This document shows positions 1-7,007 of a stretch of DNA of 8,859 nucleotides, piece by piece. The stretch comes from Candidatus Zixiibacteriota bacterium (GTDB lineage: Bacteria > Zixibacteria > MSB-5A5 > GN15 > FEB-12): positions 1-8,859 of the forward strand of contig JAOZPL010000070.1 in NCBI GenBank assembly GCA_029932795.1. The letters are read 5' to 3'. A program made the position numbers and the translations under genes. Each line of letters starts with the position of its first letter. Within the stretch, counting starts at the first letter, position 1. The notes below the pieces were generated by a model, which saw only the letters and a program-made list of their open reading frames with translations, was not told where the DNA came from and ran no database searches.

Positions 1-3000
1 TATTACGGCAAGATAACAAAATGGCTGGTGGCAAACCTCCAGTATCACCTCGACCTTCCGGCTACCGGCGAGGTGGACGAGGCCACAGCCGAGGCCATCA
101 ACGCCCTGCTGGAAAAGTGGGGTCTTCTGGAGAACGGTGGGGAAGAGAAACAAGAATTCATCGTCAGCGGGCGGGTCGTGAGCCATGAACTGCGCGGCGT
201 CGAGGGACTGCGCGTGCTCGCGGTGGATAAGAACATCGGCAAAGATTTACCACTCGGAGAAACAAGGACGGGTGAGCGGGGAGCCTATGAAATCCGTTAC
301 TCTCCGAAAAAGATTCGAAAAGGGAAAAAGAAGCCGGACGTTCAGGTTCAGGCGCTCGATCAAAAGGGCAAAATCCTGGCTGCATCGAATGTGCGCTACA
401 ATGCCGGCCCAAGGGAAAGCGGTCTGGATGTCATCATCCCCGAAGAAAAGCTGCCCAGTCCGCCAGAGTTTCCGCGCTTGCAGGCAGACTTGGCGCCCCA
501 GCTCGAGGTCCATGCCGAACAGCAACTCACCCGGGCGCTGGCCGAACTGAAAGAAGACAACGAACGGCAGGATATCACTTACCTGGCCAACAAGACCGGG
601 TGGGACGCCCGCATGGTGGCCATGGCCGCTCTGGCCAGCCGGTTCAGCCGCGAGAGCGGGATCGAGCCGGAGTTCTGCTACGCGTTGTTCCGGGCCGGGG
701 TGCCAGCCAACAAAGCCATATTGAGCCAGATGGCGCCCGAGACGGTGAAAAAAGCATGGGAGCAGGCCATCGAACAAAACATACTTCCCCCTGAAAGCAA
801 ACAGAAGATCCCGGAAAATCTGAAGCGTTTCAAGGCGTACGCAACCGCTCACCTGCTCGAAGGGCCGGCTCCTGCGGGAATATCCGGTTTCGGCGAGGTG
901 TTGAAGGTGGCGTTGCCTGGAGAGGAAGAGTCAGAAGAGCGAGAGCGGCTCGCCTCGCTCTATTACGAATACCAGCATGATCTGTCTCTTTTCTGGGACA
1001 AGGTGAAGCATGAATTCGGCGGGGAGATTGCCGACCGTCTGCAACTGGATAGCAAAGTCGCTTTCCTGACGATCAACAACGCCCCCCTCATTCGCTGCCT
1101 GCATGAACGCATCGACGGACTACGCGATCCCCTCGATCTGGTGCGGCAAGGCCTCTTTCGCAAAGAGAAGTGGGAGGAACTCCTTGCCGGGGATGAGGTT
1201 CCCATCCCGGTAGAGATACCCGGCGACAGCCCGGAGGAGAAGCGAGCCAACTATGCGTCCTTTATGGCCAACCAGTTGCGTCTGAGCTATCCCACGGCCG
1301 TGGTTTCAGCCTTGATTGAGGACAATGAGATAAGGATAGATTCATCGGTAAAAAACACAGTAACCAAATTTCTCTACGAGCATCAGGGAAGGTTTGAACT
1401 GGGAATTCAGCCCATTGAACAGTATTTGAAGAAAAACAACATCGATTTGGAGGATAAAGCGGTAGTACAGCTAAAAAAATTTCAGCGTGTATATCAGATC
1501 ACTCCATCAGATAAGGCAATGGCTGCTTTGCTGAATCACAACATAGATTCGGCTTACGCAGTAGTGCAATACGATGAAGATACGTTTATAAAGACCTATC
1601 AGGGAGAGCTTGGAGGCGAGACTGCTGCTCGACTCACCTATGCCAAGGCCCAGCAGGTGCACAACGCCGTCCTGAACATTGCCACCTCGTATATGCTCGA
1701 AAAAGCAGCGCCACCGCTTTATCCCATCCCCTGGAAAACGGGTGAGGGTGGGGCCGATGACACCGGCGTTCTCGCCTATCCGACCCTGGAAGGACTCTTC
1801 GGAGAGCTGGATTTTTGCACCTGCGAGCACTGCCGCTCCTGGCTCAGCCCAGCGGCGTACCTGGTCGATCTGCTCCTCTTTCTGGATAAAGACGAGCGTC
1901 CCAGTCCCCTCGACGTTCTTCTCGAGCGTCGTCCCGATATACAGCACCTGCAACTGACTTGCGAGAACACAAATACCGTTCTACCTTACATCGACCTGGT
2001 CAACGAGGTCCTGGAGCATTGGGTGGTCAACGGCTCGCTGACAAACTTCGAAGGTCACAATATAGAGGAGGGCGTCACCATCGAGGAACTTCTGGCTAGC
2101 CCCCAGTTCGTCAACGACAGAGCGTATGAGATCTTGCGCGATCAGGTCTTCCCGCCGCCGCTTCCGTTCAACCGATCACTGGAAGTCATGCGCCGCTATT
2201 TCGAGCATTTCGAGATGCCGCTCCACGAGGCCATGGAAAGGCTGCGCAAGCATGACGGCGCGGACCGTGATGGGGCACCCTATGGCTGGCGGGATATCCT
2301 GATGGAGCGACTGGGACTCTCACGACAGGAATACCGGATCCTGACCGACAGCGACATTCCGTTGCAGGAACTGTACGGCGAAGACCCGGACGTGGTCACA
2401 AAGTTTGCCGAGCTTCGCGACGAACTCACAACGATTACTGTAGATGATGTTGAACGCTCGATCGGCATCGGCAACGCCAAGCTCTTCGCGCGCCGGCTCA
2501 ACCTCAGCTATGAAGAACTGATCGATATCGTCCGCACCCAGTTCGTTAATCCCTACAGCCACCTGATTCCCAAGCTAGAGAAGTTGCATATCAACTTCAC
2601 CACCATTCAGGCGTTCCTCCAGGGAACCTTGAGCGAGGCCGATTTTGAAGCCCGACTGCCTGAAGACCTCGACCCGACCGCCTACGGCGGCGACGTGAAG
2701 CAGTGGCTGCGGGACCATGAGGCGCAGATCATGGGGCTGATCGTGCTGTCCGACCCCACCGGCAGCGAGGACGTCTGCAGCTTCGACACAGTGGAATTTC
2801 GGTATCTTTCCGGCAATGGGTTGCAACCGATCGAGTTCCTGAAGCTTTTGCGCTTTATCCAGCTCTGGAAGAAGCTCGGCTGGAGCATCGAGCAGACCGA
2901 CAAGGCGATCAAGGCTCTTTACCCGGCCGATCAGTATCCTGACGAGAACGACCATTGGGATACGGCCAGAATCAAGCTGGATGCTGGATTCCGGATCTTG

Positions 3001-6000
3001 CTTGATCGCCTGGCACACCTGCAGATCGTGATGGAAGAACTCCACCTGAAACCGAATCCCGACCTCCTGCCGCTTCTGGCCTGCTGGTCTCCCATCGACA
3101 CGCATGGTTATGACTCGCTCTATCGACGGATGTTCCTAAACCCGACCATCCTGGCGCTGGATGAGATTTTCCAGGAGGATGGCTACGGCAACTATCTGGC
3201 GGATAAAAAAGAGTTCCAGGATCCCGATGCAGAACCGCCAAGGCTCAGCCAGCATGTTGAAGCCCTTCGCGCCGCCTTCAATCTGACCGGGGAGGAGTTC
3301 GAACTGATCCGTCAGGAGCTGGGCTTTGACAAAAACACCATACTGAATCTGGCCAATATCAGCTCCCTCTTCCGCCACGGCTATCTGGCGCGAAAGTTGC
3401 GCTTCAGCGTGCGGGAGTTGCTGGCGCTCAAGGCTCTCTCAGGCCTGGACCCCTTCCTGCCTCTGGACATGGCACAGCCGCGTGATCCGGCGCAGCCCTT
3501 TGGCGCAGTTCGCCCTCCGGCCATCCGCTTCATTGAGCTGGTACAGCAGATTAAGAACTCGCCCTTCAAGGTCAACTCGCTGGTCTATTACCTTCAGCAC
3601 CAGGACTGGAGCGGCGAAGCCTCTCCTTCCCAGGAAGATATCCTGGCCTTTGCGCGGACACTCCGCGGGGATCTGTTGCGCATCGAGCAGGAGAACGCCG
3701 TGCAGGAAGATTCCACCGGTGAGGTCACAAAATCCAGGATGGCTCTCGTCTATCCGCAGGAGGCGGTAGATACTTTCTTCGGCTTTCTGAACAACACGGT
3801 CACATTCAGTACAGACTATGACCACGGCCGGCCGCAACTGGAGGAGGCAATTCTTGAGGTTTCGGACCGTCTCACCTACGACGATCTCCGGAAGCGACTT
3901 TCTTTCGCGGGCGTGATGACGGAAGGCGAAAGGGATGCGCTGAAAGGCGTTCCAGGTGTCAGCGAGGATTTCAAGAATGCGATACAGGCGCTGTACAATG
4001 CCGGCCAGGCGGCACTCACTGACTTCTTTGCCCGTTACCTCGAACTGGAATCCCCTTATTCAAGCTTCGTAAGCAGCAGCGAGCCTGTCGAAAAGCGGTT
4101 TTTGGCCCTCCTGTCGGACATCTTGCCCGACCTGCTCAGCAGACTCAAGCGCCAGCAGGTACGCCAGACGGTCAGCGCCCAGGTGGGAGCCAATCTCACT
4201 GTGGTGACGCCGCTTCTGGAAGACGCCCGCGTTCTCCATGCGGTGGGCAACGTGGACAAGCCAGCCATCGCCGACTTCCTGGCGCTGGAGACCCGGGGGC
4301 TGTCTGCCGACATCTTCTTTGCCGAAGCACTGGGAACCAGGGCGGACTGGTCCGGAGTGGTTCCCGAGATTGACTACGGCGGGTCGAATCCCCTGCCTTC
4401 CGACGGAGCTCCCAGAGTGAGCGGAAGGTGGTACGGATTTCTGGAAGCGCCCGACACCGGCTTTTACAACTTCTATATAGAAGCGGATACCGGCGCGGAC
4501 ATCGCGCTGCGGTTGTATGGGCAAGAGGTGACTTTGGTGGTGACCGATGGTCTCTGGCACAACCAGGAACCTATCGAACTTGAGGCCGGACGCCTGTATA
4601 CCCTGGAACTCAAAGCCAGGGGAGTCAAGGACCGGCTCTCGCTTCAGTGGGAGCGCCGGGGCGTCGGGAGGGTGGTGGTCCCGTCCGGACAGCTCTACCC
4701 GGCGACGGTGCTGAATCGATTCAAAGCCGCCTATCTCCGGGTGCTCAAGGCACTGGCCATTGCCGAGGCGGTGGGATTGTCCGGCGAAGAACTGATATAT
4801 TTTGCCACCCATGACGACCACCGAATCGATGGCAGAGGGTGGCTGAATGCTCTGCCGGTAAAACCTTTGCTTGCCGGGGCCACGGTCCATGCCCTGTTGG
4901 GGATCCTGCTGGCTTTGTTACGCTACCGCGACATCAAGGAGGATCTGAAGGTTTCCCCCGAGCGTCTGCTCGAGGTGCTGAGAGACCCTCAAACCCGTGA
5001 TGAGGAAGGAGTTCTCCTGCTGGAAAGGGTAACTGGCTGGCGGGAGGAGGACGTCACGGCCCTGCTCGGCCACTTCGGCCTGGAACTTTCCGACCTGAGC
5101 CACATCCCACACCTGGCCCGTCTCCACGAGGCGTTCAGAGTGGTCAAGAAGCTCGCCATCGGTGCGTTCACGCTGCTTGCGGTGACCACCAACGATCCTG
5201 TAACTGACACCCTTCGGGAGCTACAGGCGGCACTGCGGGCCCGTTTCGACGACACCCCCGAACCCGGGGGAAGCCTACCCGCCATCGAGGAGGTACCTGC
5301 CAGGAGTGCCTTACCGATCAACCGCGATTGGCTCAAGCTGGTTCAGCCGATCAACGACGAGCTGCGCAGTCTGAGGAGAGATGCACTCGTGGCCTACGTG
5401 CTGCACAAAATGGGACAGAAAGAAGCGACAAAGCACATCGATACGCCTGACAAGCTGTTCGAATACTTCCTGATCGATGTGGAGATGGACCCGTGCATGA
5501 AGACTTCACGGATCAAGCAGGCCATCTCCAGCGTACAGCTCTTCACACAGCGCTGTCTGATGAACCTGGAGCCCCAAGTCGCTTCCTCTGACATCAATGC
5601 AAAGCAGTGGGAGTGGATGAAGCGCTACCGCCTCTGGGAGGCCAACCGGAAGATCTTTCTCTGGCCCGAAAACTGGCTGGAGCCGGAACTCCGTGACAAC
5701 AAATCTCCCTTCTTCCGGGACTTAGAAAGCGAGCTGCTGCAGGGAGATATCACCGATGACGCGGCGGCCACCGCCCTGGTGCATTATCTGGAGAAGCTGG
5801 ACGAGGTGGCCAGGCTGGAGATCTGCGGCATGTATTACGAAGAGAACGAGCTCGGCAATCCGGCGGACGACGTCGTCCATGTGATCGCCCGCACCGCGGG
5901 CACCCGGCGTACTTACTACTATCGCCGTCAGGAGGGCGGGGTGACCTGGACGCCATGGGAAAAGATCAATCTGAACATCGAAGACAATCCGGTGTTGCCG

Positions 6001-6966
6001 GTGGTCTGGAAAGATCGGCTGCTGCTCTTCTGGGTGAGCATTCTGCAGAAGCCGGTTTCTGAAACGAATTCTCAGAACAGTAATGATGATGTCAAACTTA
6101 CAGAAGCGAACTTATCGCAGTTAAAAGGTACAGCAGGCGAATCAAAAATGAGAGTGGAGCTCGTACTAAACTGGAGTGAATACTATCACGGCAAGTGGCA
6201 GCCTGTACGGACTTCGAATGTGCTCAGACCTGAGACCCTCGATGTCTTTTCGGCCATGGGCAGCGGTGCGTTTGATCGATCGGAGCTACAAATGTTTTCA
6301 GAGGAAAAAGAGGAAGGCGAGGAGAAATCGTTAAGTATTTTCATCAGTTACCCTGGCAGAAAAACCGTACATTTCGAGCTATACAACACACAAAGTGTTC
6401 CAATTAGTAGTGGGGGTTTATTTGAGACGAAATCTAATGGTAGAAATATATTTATAAATATATTTATTATCTACCCAGTCATACTCGGAAGAGGACCAGT
6501 TCCAGCAGGTTTGTACATCGCATATTCTGACTCGCCATATATTGACCTAATATCGTTCAAGAAAAGAATATCATGCCAGCCTGTTGATACGCAACATCCA
6601 TTGAAAAATATCTTCGAAGCGCCGTTCTTCTGCCAGAACTCACGCCATGTCTTCTTCGTGACCACCAAGAAGAGCAGCGTGCTAGTGGCTACCTATCCGG
6701 ATATTTTTGTAAGACCATCTTCGAAGAGCCCTCTGGTTGAGATTCCGAAGGTGATTCTCCCTGACTATCATCGTGTTGAAGAGCGGGTTGTCGATCCCGT
6801 TGGACCGATCACTCAGTGGGGCGACCCAAGGGAAAGAACTCGAATAATGGTGGATAGAGAGGCGACATTGATTAGGGTGATGGCAGCCGATGGAACGATC
6901 CAATACGAAGGCACCCAGATCGGTCCACATGGCGGCATTTTTTCAGTTCAAAAAATAAACAAATAA
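1..6966 (+). CDS. Tc toxin subunit A-like protein, shell/receptor-binding part (5' end outside window)
   Basis: This probably forms the outer shell and target-binding part of a Tc (ABC) toxin injection machine. Residues are numbered from GTG at 28. That GTG is unlikely to be the true start: the frame is open to base 1 (YYGKITKWLVANLQYHLDLP) and the upstream residues complete a peptidoglycan-binding-like motif, so the start lies upstream. Visible order: end of that domain (to ~32); transthyretin/carboxypeptidase-regulatory-like beta domain (~43-140); helical TcA shell (~150-1430) with CTCEHC (597-602), SPAAYLVDLL (607-616), CENTNT (645-650), PYIDL (653-657), LRFIQLWKKLGW (941-952) and LSFAGVMT (~1290); PA14-like beta domain (~1441-1560); ABC-toxin N-terminal region (~1784-1940; YRLWEANRK, LEICGMYYEE); neuraminidase-like domain (~1949-2210). 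It ends where single-chain TcA proteins continue into the channel, which the next gene encodes. No membrane segment is evident. Family assignment is firm; domain borders are estimates made by eye. Confidence 0.93.
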   Translation, partial: YYGKITKWLVANLQYHLDLPATGEVDEATAEAINALLEKWGLLENGGEEKQEFIVSGRVVSHELRGVEGLRVLAVDKNIGKDLPLGETRTGERGAYEIRYSPKKIRKGKKKPDVQVQALDQKGKILAASNVRYNAGPRESGLDVIIPEEKLPSPPEFPRLQADLAPQLEVHAEQQLTRALAELKEDNERQDITYLANKTGWDARMVAMAALASRFSRESGIEPEFCYALFRAGVPANKAILSQMAPETVKKAWEQAIEQNILPPESKQKIPENLKRFKAYATAHLLEGPAPAGISGFGEVLKVALPGEEESEERERLASLYYEYQHDLSLFWDKVKHEFGGEIADRLQLDSKVAFLTINNAPLIRCLHERIDGLRDPLDLVRQGLFRKEKWEELLAGDEVPIPVEIPGDSPEEKRANYASFMANQLRLSYPTAVVSALIEDNEIRIDSSVKNTVTKFLYEHQGRFELGIQPIEQYLKKNNIDLEDKAVVQLKKFQRVYQITPSDKAMAALLNHNIDSAYAVVQYDEDTFIKTYQGELGGETAARLTYAKAQQVHNAVLNIATSYMLEKAAPPLYPIPWKTGEGGADDTGVLAYPTLEGLFGELDFCTCEHCRSWLSPAAYLVDLLLFLDKDERPSPLDVLLERRPDIQHLQLTCENTNTVLPYIDLVNEVLEHWVVNGSLTNFEGHNIEEGVTIEELLASPQFVNDRAYEILRDQVFPPPLPFNRSLEVMRRYFEHFEMPLHEAMERLRKHDGADRDGAPYGWRDILMERLGLSRQEYRILTDSDIPLQELYGEDPDVVTKFAELRDELTTITVDDVERSIGIGNAKLFARRLNLSYEELIDIVRTQFVNPYSHLIPKLEKLHINFTTIQAFLQGTLSEADFEARLPEDLDPTAYGGDVKQWLRDHEAQIMGLIVLSDPTGSEDVCSFDTVEFRYLSGNGLQPIEFLKLLRFIQLWKKLGWSIEQTDKAIKALYPADQYPDENDHWDTARIKLDAGFRILLDRLAHLQIVMEELHLKPNPDLLPLLACWSPIDTHGYDSLYRRMFLNPTILALDEIFQEDGYGNYLADKKEFQDPDAEPPRLSQHVEALRAAFNLTGEEFELIRQELGFDKNTILNLANISSLFRHGYLARKLRFSVRELLALKALSGLDPFLPLDMAQPRDPAQPFGAVRPPAIRFIELVQQIKNSPFKVNSLVYYLQHQDWSGEASPSQEDILAFARTLRGDLLRIEQENAVQEDSTGEVTKSRMALVYPQEAVDTFFGFLNNTVTFSTDYDHGRPQLEEAILEVSDRLTYDDLRKRLSFAGVMTEGERDALKGVPGVSEDFKNAIQALYNAGQAALTDFFARYLELESPYSSFVSSSEPVEKRFLALLSDILPDLLSRLKRQQVRQTVSAQVGANLTVVTPLLEDARVLHAVGNVDKPAIADFLALETRGLSADIFFAEALGTRADWSGVVPEIDYGGSNPLPSDGAPRVSGRWYGFLEAPDTGFYNFYIEADTGADIALRLYGQEVTLVVTDGLWHNQEPIELEAGRLYTLELKARGVKDRLSLQWERRGVGRVVVPSGQLYPATVLNRFKAAYLRVLKALAIAEAVGLSGEELIYFATHDDHRIDGRGWLNALPVKPLLAGATVHALLGILLALLRYRDIKEDLKVSPERLLEVLRDPQTRDEEGVLLLERVTGWREEDVTALLGHFGLELSDLSHIPHLARLHEAFRVVKKLAIGAFTLLAVTTNDPVTDTLRELQAALRARFDDTPEPGGSLPAIEEVPARSALPINRDWLKLVQPINDELRSLRRDALVAYVLHKMGQKEATKHIDTPDKLFEYFLIDVEMDPCMKTSRIKQAISSVQLFTQRCLMNLEPQVASSDINAKQWEWMKRYRLWEANRKIFLWPENWLEPELRDNKSPFFRDLESELLQGDITDDAAATALVHYLEKLDEVARLEICGMYYEENELGNPADDVVHVIARTAGTRRTYYYRRQEGGVTWTPWEKINLNIEDNPVLPVVWKDRLLLFWVSILQKPVSETNSQNSNDDVKLTEANLSQLKGTAGESKMRVELVLNWSEYYHGKWQPVRTSNVLRPETLDVFSAMGSGAFDRSELQMFSEEKEEGEEKSLSIFISYPGRKTVHFELYNTQSVPISSGGLFETKSNGRNIFINIFIIYPVILGRGPVPAGLYIAYSDSPYIDLISFKKRISCQPVDTQHPLKNIFEAPFFCQNSRHVFFVTTKKSSVLVATYPDIFVRPSSKSPLVEIPKVILPDYHRVEERVVDPVGPITQWGDPRERTRIMVDREATLIRVMAADGTIQYEGTQIGPHGGIFSVQKINK
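6444..6465 (+). repeat. 22-bp perfect palindrome formed by a 12-bp tandem duplication, inside gene 1
   Basis: The 22 bases at 6444-6465 equal their own reverse complement and contain only A and T. The same stretch is an imperfect tandem repeat of a 12-base unit (AATATATTTATA then AATATATTTATT, 6445-6468), encoding NIFI NIFI in the neuraminidase-like domain. The surrounding 60 bases (6421-6480) are only about 23% GC, against roughly 60% in typical parts of the gene. It may be no more than a slippage duplication within a variable beta-strand region. A regulatory role is not supported. Confidence 0.6.
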
Positions 6967-6993
6967 GCGTTGGGCGTCAGCCCTTTATTATAC

Positions 6994-6999
6994 AGGAGG
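6994..6999 (+). promoter_or_regulatory. Ribosome binding site of the second TcA gene
   Basis: A full AGGAGG Shine-Dalgarno sequence sits 8 bases before the ATG at 7008, inside a 41-bp gap after the TAA of the upstream gene. It fixes the start of the downstream gene. It also argues that the two proteins are made as separate chains with independent initiation, not as the products of a recent frameshift or stop mutation in one long gene. No promoter was recognised in the gap, so co-transcription with the upstream gene is the likely arrangement. Confidence 0.85.
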
Positions 7000-7007
7000 A
7001 CAAAAAC

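Noticed and set aside
21..186. ATG at 21 opening a short plus-strand frame
   Set aside because: It is in a different frame from the conserved protein, encodes low-complexity Arg/Gly/Pro sequence and stops at about 186.
247..852. Open reading frames on the minus strand, for example 247-852, 2575-3105 and 4060-4890
   Set aside because: All lie wholly opposite the conserved TcA gene, have Leu/Arg/Gly-rich shadow composition, and show no recognisable motif or ribosome binding site. They are expected in GC-rich coding DNA.
5860..6660. Reading the neuraminidase-like domain as an active sialidase
   Set aside because: The name comes from fold similarity in TcA proteins. I saw no clear sialidase Asp-box series or catalytic set, so no enzyme activity is claimed.
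406..6836. A shared 12-mer, CCCAAGGGAAAG, near 407 and 6825
   Set aside because: In a window of this size one or two identical 12-mer pairs are expected by chance, and the flanks do not match.
6972..6992. GGGC-GTCA-GCCC hairpin followed by TTTATTATA between the two genes, as a possible terminator
   Set aside because: The stem is only 4 bp, the T tract is interrupted, and it lies just before the ribosome binding site of a gene whose product should work with the upstream one. At most it is a weak attenuator.
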